A DNA stretch of 43,728 nucleotides, from the NCBI RefSeq assembly GCF_003851725.1, contig NZ_BHYL01000070.1, positions 1-43,728 on the forward strand, written 5' to 3'. The notes under the pieces are model-generated. The model did no database searches. It saw nothing but the letters and a program-made list of their open reading frames with translations, and had not been told where the DNA came from. The first letter of the stretch is position 1; every line of letters starts with the position of its first letter. This stretch comes from Cellulomonas algicola (GTDB lineage: Bacteria > Actinomycetota > Actinomycetes > Actinomycetales > Cellulomonadaceae). A program made the position numbers and the translations under genes. Shown one piece after another: positions 8,948 to 18,790 of the stretch.

Positions 8948-9387
8948 GCCTGCGCCTCGCGCCAGGCCCCGCGCGCCAGCGGGAACGTCGCGAGGACCGC
9001 GGCAGCGAGCCACCAGAGCACCGACTCGCGCAGCCAGGTGAGGCCGACGACCAGCGCGATCGCGTAGACGACGCCCCACGTCGTCACCGCGGCGACCCAC
9101 CGCAGGCCCATGCCCTGCTTGGTGACGGGCGCGCCGCGGAGCCACGCCAGCGAGAGCACGAGGAGCGTCAGCCCGTACGCGCCGGCGAGCGTGAGGGCGC
9201 CCGTGTCGTCGGGGATCGTGGAGAGTCCCACGAAGAACATGAACGTCGAGGCCGCGTGGCCGGTGAGCCACAGGGCGTGCCGGTTCTGACCGCTCGCGCG
9301 CAGGGTTCCGGCTGCGGCGGCGGAGCGGGCGAGGAGCGCGCGGGCCTCGTCCGGCGTGGGTGCGGGGGTCGTCTCGTTCTCCGTCAT
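8944..9387 (-). CDS. Four-TM membrane protein of unknown function (147 aa)
   Basis: An N-terminal polar segment (MTENETTPAPTPDEARALLARSA) precedes about four hydrophobic segments, at LWLTGHAASTFMFFVGL, ALTLAGAYGLTLLVLSLAW, WVAAVTTWGVVYAIALVVGL and VLWWLAAAVLATFPLA. I do not recognise a function. It is translationally coupled to the winged-helix regulator downstream, an association common for small membrane proteins controlled by their partner. ATG 9387 is the first start compatible with the operator immediately upstream. There is no clear Shine-Dalgarno sequence. Confidence 0.8.
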   Translation of the reverse strand: MTENETTPAPTPDEARALLARSAAAAGTLRASGQNRHALWLTGHAASTFMFFVGLSTIPDDTGALTLAGAYGLTLLVLSLAWLRGAPVTKQGMGLRWVAAVTTWGVVYAIALVVGLTWLRESVLWWLAAAVLATFPLARGAWREAQA

Positions 9388-9395
9388 GCGAGTAG

Positions 9396-9410
9396 TTTCC
9401 ACTTCGGAAA
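9396..9410 (-). promoter_or_regulatory. Dyad TTTCC-N5-GGAAA, candidate operator of the winged-helix regulator
   Basis: A perfect 5-bp inverted repeat separated by ACTTC lies 9 bp upstream of the membrane-protein start. Its position would let the regulator encoded downstream block its own transcription. The binding is inferred. Confidence 0.5.
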
Positions 9411-9469
9411 GTAGATGTGCAAGGGGGAGTTGTTCCGAGCTGTCGGGACGGGTTGATACCCACACGGAT

Positions 9470-9492
9470 GCCGTTCGGCGCACGGGAACGGC
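9470..9492 (-). terminator. Weak hairpin downstream of the ROK gene
   Basis: GCCGTTC and GAACGGC form a perfect 7-bp stem with a 9-nt loop, about 35 bp past the ROK stop codon. It could end the ROK transcript, but no U-tract follows on the minus strand. Confidence 0.3.
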
Positions 9493-9526
9493 AATCCATG
9501 TCGGTGTCGACCGGCGCGCGCGAGCG

Positions 9527-10687
9527 TCAGCGGCTGCGCAGGACGAAGTCCTGGATCGCCACGACGGCCGCCCCCCGCGCCCACTGCGAGAAGTCGCCGG
9601 GCTCGACGACCAGGTCGACCGGCGTGGCCTGCGGGTGCCGGTCGGCGGCGACCGCCGCGCGCACCGCGTCGCCGGCGACGACCGCGAGCCCCACGCCCTC
9701 GCCGGTGAGGACGACGAGCTCGGGCATCGTGAGGTTCGCGACCGCGGCGACGAGCCGGCCGAGCGCACGGCCCGCGTCGTCGACGATGCGCCGCGCGGCC
9801 GGGTCGCCGTCCCGGGCGAGGTCGAGCAGCTCGTCCACCGCGACCGGACGGCGCAGCGCGACGGCGGCCTCGGCCTCGAGCGCCTCGGTGGTGAGCATCG
9901 CGCCCGCGCACCCGCGGTGGCCCTCGGGGCACAGGGGGCCGTTCGGGTCGAGGGGGAAGTGGCCGACGAGGCCGAGCCCCATGTCGGCGTGCCGCACGAG
10001 GCGGTCGTGCACGACGAGCCCGTAGCCGACGCCCGCGCCGACCGTCACGACGGCGAACGTCCGCACGTCGCGCCCGGCGCCGAACCAGTGCTCCGCGGAC
10101 GTGAGGGCGGCGACGTCGTTCTCGACGACGGTCGGCAGCCCGGTGCGCGCACGCACGAGCGTGCCGAGCGGCACGTCGTGCCAGCCGAGGAAGGGCGCGA
10201 GGTGCACGGTCGTGCCGTCGGGGGAGTGCCCGCCGAGGCTGACGCCGATGCCCGTGGGCCCGTTCGGGACCGCACCCGACGGCGCCGCGGCGACGACCGC
10301 GTCGACCAGCGACCCGACCACCGCGACGACCGCGTCCGGGTCGTCCTCGGGCAGGTCCGCGGAGCGCGTCGCGACGACCGTGCCGCGCATGTCGACGAGG
10401 ACGGCGTGCGCGGTGCCGACGGCGAGGTTGACCCCGACGAAGTGGTGCGACGTCACGTCGACGTCGAGCGGCTGGCTCGGGCGGCCGACGGCGCGGCCGG
10501 GGCGCGCGGCGGACTCGACGAGCAGGCCGCGCCGGACGAGGTCCTTGGTGAGCCGCGTCAGGGTCGGCTGCGAGAGGTCGAGCCGGCGGGCGAGCTCGGC
10601 GCGCGACAGGGGTCCGCGCAGCAGCACCTCGAGGGCGACCTGGAGCTCGCTGCCGCCCTCGGCCCACTCCGGTCCGTCTGCGACCAC
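9527..10687 (-). CDS. ROK-family transcriptional repressor (386 aa)
   Basis: An N-terminal winged helix (about 10-65: LSRAELARRLDLSQPTLTRLTKDLVRRGLL) is followed by the ROK sugar-kinase-like domain with GVNLAVGTAHAVLVD, GVSLGGH, ENDVAALTSAEHWFG and VTVGAGVGYGLV. The zinc-finger signature CxCGxxGCxE is altered to CPEGHRGCAG, so the second Cys and the last Glu are replaced. ROK repressors release DNA on binding the sugar or sugar phosphate of the operon they control. The GTG 10687 start follows GGAGGAG closely. It diverges from the alpha-galactosidase operon and very likely controls it through the two TTCCGCNNNGGAA sites. Confidence 0.92.
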   Translation of the reverse strand: MVADGPEWAEGGSELQVALEVLLRGPLSRAELARRLDLSQPTLTRLTKDLVRRGLLVESAARPGRAVGRPSQPLDVDVTSHHFVGVNLAVGTAHAVLVDMRGTVVATRSADLPEDDPDAVVAVVGSLVDAVVAAAPSGAVPNGPTGIGVSLGGHSPDGTTVHLAPFLGWHDVPLGTLVRARTGLPTVVENDVAALTSAEHWFGAGRDVRTFAVVTVGAGVGYGLVVHDRLVRHADMGLGLVGHFPLDPNGPLCPEGHRGCAGAMLTTEALEAEAAVALRRPVAVDELLDLARDGDPAARRIVDDAGRALGRLVAAVANLTMPELVVLTGEGVGLAVVAGDAVRAAVAADRHPQATPVDLVVEPGDFSQWARGAAVVAIQDFVLRSR

Positions 10688-10755
10688 GGCTCCTCCGCTC
10701 CCCGGCGTCTCGGTCGTGGCGATCGTGGCACGACGCGTCCTGCCGCCGACCTTAC

Positions 10756-10770
10756 CTTCCGCAACGGAAG
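10756..10770. promoter_or_regulatory. ROK operator candidate 1
   Basis: CTTCCGCAACGGAAG is a 15-bp site with perfect 6-bp arms around CAA in the ROK/alpha-galactosidase intergenic region. It shares the pattern TTCCGCNNNGGAA with the site at 10831-10843. It lies between the ROK start and the divergent promoter, so it could act on both genes. Confidence 0.65.
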
Positions 10771-10814
10771 CAAGACCGGTGAACGGATCCGGAGAATTGG
10801 GATCGCGACCACAG

Positions 10815-10844
10815 TTGACAGGACACTTAGTTCCGCCATGGAAT
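10815..10844 (+). promoter_or_regulatory. Promoter of the alpha-galactoside operon
   Basis: TTGACA (10815-10820) is a perfect -35 box, and TGGAAT (10839-10844) follows at an 18-bp spacing. The GTG start lies 6 nt after the -10 hexamer, which predicts a leaderless transcript. The -10 region is covered by operator 2. Confidence 0.65.
10831..10843. promoter_or_regulatory. ROK operator candidate 2 overlapping the -10 box
   Basis: TTCCGCCATGGAA matches the upstream site at every position outside the three-base centre. It covers the -10 region of the alpha-galactosidase promoter, the position of a classical repressor site. Centre-to-centre distance from operator 1 is 74 bp, about seven helical turns. 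Confidence 0.65.
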
Positions 10845-10850
10845 GAATCC

Positions 10851-13073
10851 GTGCTCACGCCCACCCGACTCACCGCACCGCTCCACCTCCGCTCCGGCGG
10901 CACGAGCGTCGTCCTCGACACCACCGACAGCGGCCTGCCGCGGATCGTCCACTGGGGGCCCGACCTCGGCCCGCTCGACGACGACGCGCTGCGCGGCCTG
11001 CTGGCCGCCGCGTGCGCGATCCCCGTCTCCGGCGGCCTCGACGTGGCCGTGCCGGTCACCCCGCTGCCCGAGGCGTCGACCGGCTGGGCCGGCACCCCGG
11101 GGCTGACCGGACACCGCGCAGGCGCGGGGTTCAGCCCGCGCGTGCGGACGACCGCGATCGACGGGCCCGAGCAGGGCGCCGACGGCGTCCAGCGGCTCAC
11201 CGCGCACGCGGCCGACGCGCAGGCCGGGATCGCCGTCGCGGTCGACCTCGAGCTCCACCCGAGCGGCGTCGTCCGCCTGCGCGCCGCGGTCCGCAACGCC
11301 GCCGACACCCCGTTCGACCTGCACGGTGTCCTGCCGGCCCTGCCCGTCCCCGACGTGGCGACCGAGCTGCTCGGGACCACCGGACGACACCTGCGCGAGC
11401 GCAGCCCGCAGCGCCTCCCGTTCGTCAGCGGCAGCCACGTGCGCGAGGCCCGTGGCGGTCGTCCCGGCGCCGACTCGACCCTGGTCCTCGTCGCGGGCGA
11501 GGAGGGCTTCGACGCGCGCCGCGGCGCCGTCTGGGGCGTGCACGTCGGCTGGAGCGGCAACCACCGGTTCGCCGCCGAGCGCACCCCGCGCGGCGACGCG
11601 GTCCTCAGCGGCGGCGAGCTGCTGCTGCCCGGCGAGGTCGTCCTCCAGCCGGGCGAGGAGTACGTGTCGCCGTGGCTCTACGGCAGCCACGGCACCGGCC
11701 TCGACGAGCTCGCGAGCCGCTTCCACACGTACGTGCGGTCGCGCCCGCAGCACCCGCGCACGCCGCGACCCGTCACGCTCAACACCTGGGAGGCCGTGTA
11801 CTTCGACCACGACCTCGACCGGCTCCGAGCGCTCGCGCGCACCGCCGCCGACCTCGGGATCGAACGGTTCGTGCTCGACGACGGCTGGTTCGGCTCGCGC
11901 CGCGACGACACGCGCGGGCTCGGCGACTGGGAGGTCTCCGCCGAGGCGTGGCCCGACGGGCTGCACCCGCTCATCGAGACCGTCACGGGCCTCGGCATGC
12001 AGTTCGGCCTGTGGGTCGAGCCCGAGATGGTCAACCCCGACTCCGACCTCGCGCGGGCGCACCCCGACTGGCTGCTCGCCGTCCCCGGCCGGCTGCCCGT
12101 GCCCGCACGCACCCAGCAGGTGCTCGACCTCGGGCGCCCGGAGGCGTTCGCGCACGTCCTCGAGCGCCTGGACGCGATCCTCACCGAGCACGACATCGCC
12201 TACCTCAAGTGGGACCACAACCGCGAGCTCGTCGACGCGGGCCACGGCCACCTCGGCGTCCCCGGCGTGCACCGGCAGACGCAGGCCGTGTACCGCCTGC
12301 TCGACGAGCTCCGCGCCCGCCACCCCGGGGTCGAGATCGAGTCGTGCGCGTCCGGCGGAGCGCGCGTCGACCTCGGCATCCTCGAGCGCACCGACCGCGT
12401 GTGGGTGTCCGACACCATCGACCCCGTCGAGCGCGAGCAGATCCAGCGGTGGACCGGCCTGCTGCTGCCCCCGGAGCTCATGGGCCAGCACGTCGGCGGC
12501 CCCGAGTCGCACACCACGGGCCGCCGGCACGCGCTCTCGTTCCGCGCCGCGACCGCGTTCTTCGGCCACTTCGGCGTCGAGTGGGACGTCACGCAGGCGA
12601 CCGACGACGAGCGCGCCGAGCTGGCCACGTGGATCGCCGCGCACCAGGAGCACCGCGACCTGCTGCACACCGGCACCCGCCTGCACGACGAGCCCGCCGA
12701 CCGTGCGCTGCGCGTCGACGGCGTCGTCGCGCCCGACCGGTCCGCCGCGATCTTCGCCGTCACCCAGCTGACGACGAGCGTCACGAGCCCGCCCGGAGCC
12801 GTCCGGCTCCCCGGGCTCGACCCGGACGCGCGCTACGACGTGCGCCCGCTGCCGCCGGGGAACACCATCGAGGGACACGGTCGGGGGCCCCTGGCCTGGT
12901 GGGACGAGGGGGTCCGGACCACCGGACGCGTCCTGCAGCAGGTCGGGCTCCGCGCCCCCACCCTCTTCCCCGAGCGGACCGTCCTCGTGCAGGTCCGGCG
13001 CACCGACGCGCCGCCCGCACCCGGCACCGGGGGCGCCGACGCCGCCCGGCCGACGTCAGGAGACGACGCATGA
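10851..13073 (+). CDS. GH36 alpha-galactosidase (740 aa)
   Basis: The enzyme hydrolyses terminal alpha-1,6-galactose from melibiose and raffinose-family sugars, probably in the cytoplasm since no signal peptide is seen. GH36 landmarks are in order: an N-terminal beta-sandwich domain, LDDGWFGSRRDDTRGLGDW, WVEPEMVNPDSDL, YLKWDHNRE with nucleophile D455, ESCASGGARVDLGIL, and WVSDTIDPVER with acid/base D521, followed by a C-terminal beta domain. The length of 740 aa suits bacterial GH36. GTG 10851 is chosen because it lies 6 nt after the -10 box and begins the conserved region. The stop overlaps the binding-protein ATG (ATGA). Confidence 0.93.
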   Translation: MLTPTRLTAPLHLRSGGTSVVLDTTDSGLPRIVHWGPDLGPLDDDALRGLLAAACAIPVSGGLDVAVPVTPLPEASTGWAGTPGLTGHRAGAGFSPRVRTTAIDGPEQGADGVQRLTAHAADAQAGIAVAVDLELHPSGVVRLRAAVRNAADTPFDLHGVLPALPVPDVATELLGTTGRHLRERSPQRLPFVSGSHVREARGGRPGADSTLVLVAGEEGFDARRGAVWGVHVGWSGNHRFAAERTPRGDAVLSGGELLLPGEVVLQPGEEYVSPWLYGSHGTGLDELASRFHTYVRSRPQHPRTPRPVTLNTWEAVYFDHDLDRLRALARTAADLGIERFVLDDGWFGSRRDDTRGLGDWEVSAEAWPDGLHPLIETVTGLGMQFGLWVEPEMVNPDSDLARAHPDWLLAVPGRLPVPARTQQVLDLGRPEAFAHVLERLDAILTEHDIAYLKWDHNRELVDAGHGHLGVPGVHRQTQAVYRLLDELRARHPGVEIESCASGGARVDLGILERTDRVWVSDTIDPVEREQIQRWTGLLLPPELMGQHVGGPESHTTGRRHALSFRAATAFFGHFGVEWDVTQATDDERAELATWIAAHQEHRDLLHTGTRLHDEPADRALRVDGVVAPDRSAAIFAVTQLTTSVTSPPGAVRLPGLDPDARYDVRPLPPGNTIEGHGRGPLAWWDEGVRTTGRVLQQVGLRAPTLFPERTVLVQVRRTDAPPAPGTGGADAARPTSGDDA

Positions 13074-14338
13074 CCAGGAGACGGACGAGGAGACGCACGA
13101 CCGCGGCGCTCGCGGCCGCGGCCCTCCTGCTGCCGCTCGCCGCGTGCGCGCGCGGCGACGACCGCACCGAGATCACGTTCTTCCAGTTCAAGCCCGAGGC
13201 CGTCCAGTACTTCGAGTACCTCGCCGCGCAGTTCGAGGAGCAGAACCCCGACGTCCGCGTCGTCGTGCAGAACGTGCCCGACCCGGAGACGGCGCTGCGC
13301 ACGCGGCTGGTGAAGGACGACGTGCCCGACGTGCTCACGCTCAACGGCAACGGCACGTTCGGGGAGTTCGCGTCGGCGGGCATCTTCACGGACTTCGCGG
13401 ACGACCCGGTCCTCGACGACATCAACCCCGGGTTCGTCGAGGTCGTGCAGGCGCTCGGGCAGAGCGAGCCCGGCGCGGTCAACGGCATCCCGTTCGCCGC
13501 GAACGCGAGCGGTGTCCTCTACAACGAGGAGCTGTTCGCGCAGCACGGCGTCGAGGTCCCGACGACCTGGGACGAGCTCATCGCCGCGGCCCAGACCTTC
13601 CAGGACGCGGGCGTCACGCCGTTCTACGGCATGCTCGCCGACGCGTGGACGGCGCAGTCCCCGCTCGCGCCGCTCACCGCGCAGACGGCCCCCGACGACT
13701 TCTTCGAGGAGCGGTTCGCCGGCGAGACGACGTTCGCGGAGGGCTGGCTCGAGGCCCTCGAGAAGGAGGGCGAGCTCTACGAGTACACGCAGCCCGACCC
13801 GGCGGCCGTCGGCTACCAGGAGGGCACGCGCGCGTTCGCGGCGGGGGAGTCGGCGATGCTGCTGCTCGGCTCGTACGCAGTGCCGCAGATCCGCACGTTC
13901 GAGCCGCAGTTCACCGTCGGCTCGTTCGCGCTGCCGGCCACCGACGACCCCGAGCGCACGACGCTCGTCTCGGGCGTCGACGTGCTGGTCACGACGGGCG
14001 CGGACAGCGCCCACCCGGAGGAGGCGCAGCGCTTCGTCGAGTTCCTCCTGCAGCCGGAGGTCGTGCAGGAGTACGCCGAGGCGCAGGTCGCGATTCCCGC
14101 GATCGAGGGCGCCGCCAACACGGACCCCGCGCTCGCGGGCGTCCAGCCGTACATCGACGACCAGCGGCTGGTCGGCTTCACCGACCACCAGTTCATCCCC
14201 GCGATCCCCCTGGCGCCGCTGCTCCAGGAGTACCTGCTCGGGGGCGACGCCCAGACCATGCTCACGCAGCTCGACGAGTCCTGGGACAAGGTCGCGGCCC
14301 GCCGCACCTGGGGCCTGGGGAAGGTGGAGGAAGGATGA
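13070..14338 (+). CDS. Sugar ABC transporter substrate-binding lipoprotein (422 aa)
   Basis: This is a family-1 extracellular solute-binding protein. The N-terminus has a twin-Arg-rich basic region and hydrophobic stretch ending in the lipobox LAAC (Cys at about residue 26), so it should be anchored to the outer face of the membrane. Family features include ITFFQFKPEAVQYFEYLAAQF, GIPFAANASGVLYNEELF and the GESAMLLLGSYA segment. It delivers an oligosaccharide to the two permeases encoded next. AGGAG (13058-13062) precedes the ATG, and both ends overlap neighbouring genes by 4 nt, so the operon is tightly coupled. Confidence 0.93.
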   Translation: MTRRRTRRRTTAALAAAALLLPLAACARGDDRTEITFFQFKPEAVQYFEYLAAQFEEQNPDVRVVVQNVPDPETALRTRLVKDDVPDVLTLNGNGTFGEFASAGIFTDFADDPVLDDINPGFVEVVQALGQSEPGAVNGIPFAANASGVLYNEELFAQHGVEVPTTWDELIAAAQTFQDAGVTPFYGMLADAWTAQSPLAPLTAQTAPDDFFEERFAGETTFAEGWLEALEKEGELYEYTQPDPAAVGYQEGTRAFAAGESAMLLLGSYAVPQIRTFEPQFTVGSFALPATDDPERTTLVSGVDVLVTTGADSAHPEEAQRFVEFLLQPEVVQEYAEAQVAIPAIEGAANTDPALAGVQPYIDDQRLVGFTDHQFIPAIPLAPLLQEYLLGGDAQTMLTQLDESWDKVAARRTWGLGKVEEG

Positions 14339-15270
14339 CCGCCACGACGGCCCCCGCACGGACGGGGGCGGACCGTCCGCAGCGCGTGCGCCGCGGCGGC
14401 ATCGCCTCGCGGACCGCGCGCGCCTTCTACTGGATGGTGCTGCCCGCGTTCGCGCTGTTCTTCCTGCTGCACACGCTGCCGGTCCTGCAGGGCGTGTACT
14501 ACAGCTTCACGGACTCGCCCGGGTACGGCCCGTACGAGTTCGTCGGGCTCGCGAACTACGTCGCGCTGTTCTCGGACGACCGCGTCCTGCACGCGTACCT
14601 GTTCACGTTCCAGTTCGCGATCGTCTCGACGATCCTCGTCAACGTCATCGCGCTGGCCGTGGCGATGGCGCTGAACAGCCGCATCAAGTTCCGCACGACG
14701 CTGCGGGCCGTGTACTTCGTGCCGTACGTGCTGGCGATCCTCGTCGTCGGGTACGTGTTCCAGTACCTGTTCGCGATCTCGATCCCGGCGATCGCGCAGT
14801 CCCTCGGCAACGAGCGGTTCTCGACGTCGATCCTCGGCGACGAGAACCTCGCGTGGATCGCGATCGTCGTCCTGGCCGTCTGGCAGGCGGCCGCGTTCAA
14901 CATCGTGCTCTACCTGGCCGGCCTCCAGACCGTCCCGCACGAGCTCTACGAGGCCGCGTCGCTCGACGGCGCCGGGTCGTGGCGCAAGTTCACCAGCATC
15001 ACGTTCCCGATGATCTGGAGCTTCTTCATCATCAACATGGTCCTGGCGCTCAAGGGCTTCCTGCAGGTGTTCGACCACGTCATCGCCATGACGGGCGGTG
15101 GTCCGGGCACGGCGACCGAGTCGGTCGGCGTCCTCATCTACAAGGGCGGCTTCCAGGGCGGCGAGTTCGGCTACCAGCTCGCGAACGCCGTGGTCTTCAT
15201 GGTCGTCATCATCGTGTTCGCCCTCGTCCAGTTCCGTGTCCTGCAGCGTGGAGAGGGGAACGTCGCATGA
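14335..15270 (+). CDS. Sugar ABC transporter permease, MalF type (311 aa)
   Basis: The protein has six predicted membrane segments and the permease coupling (EAA) loop ELYEAASLDGAGSWRKFTSITFPMI at about residues 200-226, which docks on the ATPase. An N-terminal cytosolic tail of about 30 residues precedes TM1 (FYWMVLPAFALFFLLHTLPVL). It forms a heterodimer with the next gene product. Start and stop codons each overlap their neighbours as ATGA. Confidence 0.93.
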   Translation: MTATTAPARTGADRPQRVRRGGIASRTARAFYWMVLPAFALFFLLHTLPVLQGVYYSFTDSPGYGPYEFVGLANYVALFSDDRVLHAYLFTFQFAIVSTILVNVIALAVAMALNSRIKFRTTLRAVYFVPYVLAILVVGYVFQYLFAISIPAIAQSLGNERFSTSILGDENLAWIAIVVLAVWQAAAFNIVLYLAGLQTVPHELYEAASLDGAGSWRKFTSITFPMIWSFFIINMVLALKGFLQVFDHVIAMTGGGPGTATESVGVLIYKGGFQGGEFGYQLANAVVFMVVIIVFALVQFRVLQRGEGNVA

Positions 15271-16208
15271 CCGCCACCGCAGCACCACCCGTCGGGGGCC
15301 TCGTCGGCGACGACGCCGACGCCGTCGACACCACCGGACCGCGCCGCCCGTCGTGGCGCAACCGTCGCCGCGCGGCCGAGCCGGGAGAGCCCGGCGGTCG
15401 CACCAACTGGTGGCTCACGGGCCTGATGATCTTCCTGTCGCTGAGCATCCTCGTGCCCATGTACCTCGTGGTCGTCACGGCGCTCAAGACGCCCGACCAG
15501 CTCTCGGGGGCCGGGTTCGACCTGCCGAGCCCGGCGACGTTCGGGAACTTCGGCGAGGCCTGGCGGCTCACGGACTTCCCGCGCTCGGCGCTCAACAGCG
15601 CGATCATCACGGTCGGCGCGGTCACCCTCACGCTGCTGACGAACTCGATGGTCGCGTACGCGATCGCCCGGAACATGCACCGCAGGCTGTTCAAGGGGCT
15701 GTTCTTCTACTTCATCGCGGCGCTGTTCGTGCCGTTCCCGATCCTCATGCTGACGGTCGCGAAGCTCACCGCCCAGCTGCACCTCGACAACCAGGCGGGT
15801 CTGATCCTGCTGTACACGGTGTTCGGCCTGTCGTTCAACGTGTTCGTCTACGTCGCCTACATCCACTCCATCCCGAAGGAGCTGGAGGAGGCGGCGATCG
15901 TCGACGGCGCGAACGCGTGGACGGTCTTCTGGAAGGTGATCTTCCCGCTGCTGAGGCCGATGAACGCGACGGTCGGCATCATCACGTGCGTGTGGGCCTG
16001 GAACGACTTCATGCTGCCGCTCGTCATCCTGTCCGACCCGGAGGCCGCGACGCTGCCCCTGCAGCAGTACGTCTTCCAGGCGCAGTTCTCGACGAACTAC
16101 ACGGTCGCCTTCGCCTCCTACCTGCTGGCGATGGTCCCGCTGCTCGTCGTGTACGTGCTCGCGCAGCGCTGGGTGATCTCCGGCGTCACGCGCGGCGCGA
16201 TCAAGTGA
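15267..16208 (+). CDS. Sugar ABC transporter permease, MalG type (313 aa)
   Basis: This second permease has an N-terminal basic tail of about 45 residues, six membrane segments beginning at WWLTGLMIFLSLSILVPMYLVVV, and the EAA loop ELEEAAIVDGANAWTVFWKVIFPLL. It partners the preceding permease. No ATP-binding subunit follows; sugar importers of this type in actinobacteria commonly share one MsiK-like ATPase encoded elsewhere. Confidence 0.93.
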   Translation: MTATAAPPVGGLVGDDADAVDTTGPRRPSWRNRRRAAEPGEPGGRTNWWLTGLMIFLSLSILVPMYLVVVTALKTPDQLSGAGFDLPSPATFGNFGEAWRLTDFPRSALNSAIITVGAVTLTLLTNSMVAYAIARNMHRRLFKGLFFYFIAALFVPFPILMLTVAKLTAQLHLDNQAGLILLYTVFGLSFNVFVYVAYIHSIPKELEEAAIVDGANAWTVFWKVIFPLLRPMNATVGIITCVWAWNDFMLPLVILSDPEAATLPLQQYVFQAQFSTNYTVAFASYLLAMVPLLVVYVLAQRWVISGVTRGAIK

Positions 16209-16275
16209 CCCCGCCGCGGCCCGCGCACGGCGCCCGCCGCACCGCACCGCTCGCTGACGGAAGGACCGACATCGC

Positions 16276-17994
<1,719 letters not shown>

Positions 17995-18021
17995 GCCGCG
18001 CCGACCGGGCGCTCGCGCGGC
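17995..18021. terminator. Hairpin between convergent genes
   Basis: GCCGCGC (17995-18001) pairs with GCGCGGC (18015-18021) right after the alpha-glucosidase stop codon. It lacks a U-tract, as many actinobacterial terminators do. Confidence 0.4.
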
Positions 18022-18050
18022 GCTCTGACGGCGACGCGGCCCTGCCGGCG

Positions 18051-18686
18051 TCAGGACGACTGCACGTCCACCACGACGCGCACCGGGTCCTGCAGCACGA
18101 ACACCCGGAACGGCCGCCGCTCGCCGGCGACGCCCACGACGGACTGCGTCATGCCCTCGAACGTCAGCGGCCGCGTGACCTGCACGACCGTCCCCTCGCG
18201 CGGCCCGACGTCCTGCGCGAACTCCTCGTGACCCGTGTCGTGCGGGTAGCCCGTGCCGGTCAGCCACACGTCGAGCACCGCGTCACCCGCGACGTCGACC
18301 GTCGCGCCGCTGCCGTCCTCGACGGCCTGGTCGACGTACGTGACGCGGTACCCCGGTACGCCCCCGCCCGCGACCTCGTACACCACGCGGTCGTAGCCCT
18401 CGTGCGACCCGACGCGCACGTCGGTGACGGTCACCGGCGTGCCGGACGGGTCCGCCGTGAGCTGCGCGTTCGCGGGCGAGAAGTCGCCCGCCTCCGCCTC
18501 CGCACCCGGCTCTGGCACGGGCGTCGTGGCCGACGGCGCGGGCGAGGTCGGCGTCCCGGTGGGGGACCCCGTCGCGGACGCCGTCGGCGAGGACGAGCCG
18601 TCCGCGCCCGGGGTGCCCTGCCCGCACGCGGCGAGCAGCGTGCACAGCACGGCAGTGGTCAGGACGGTCCGGCGCCTCGTCGTCAT
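18051..18686 (-). CDS. AMIN-like-domain lipoprotein (211 aa)
   Basis: A signal peptide ends in the lipobox LLAACG (Cys about 21), followed by a Ser/Thr/Pro-rich tether (about 22-65) and one globular domain. The domain runs VTDVRVGSHEGYDRVVYEVAG, GYRVTYVD, GSGATVDVAGDAVLDVWLTG and ends RPFRVFVLQDPVRVVVDV, the pattern of AMIN-like domains found in actinobacterial surface proteins. AMIN domains generally target proteins to the cell envelope; the role here is unknown. GAGGGAG precedes the ATG. A secreted paralogue lies at 26249-26806. Confidence 0.82.
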   Translation of the reverse strand: MTTRRRTVLTTAVLCTLLAACGQGTPGADGSSSPTASATGSPTGTPTSPAPSATTPVPEPGAEAEAGDFSPANAQLTADPSGTPVTVTDVRVGSHEGYDRVVYEVAGGGVPGYRVTYVDQAVEDGSGATVDVAGDAVLDVWLTGTGYPHDTGHEEFAQDVGPREGTVVQVTRPLTFEGMTQSVVGVAGERRPFRVFVLQDPVRVVVDVQSS

Positions 18687-18790
18687 CCGTCTCCCTCGTC
18701 GTCGCAGGTCCTCACACCGTAGGCGTCACCTGCCGATGGGACGTGCAGGGACACGGGGAGGCGACCATCGACGCAGCAGGAGAACCGGCG

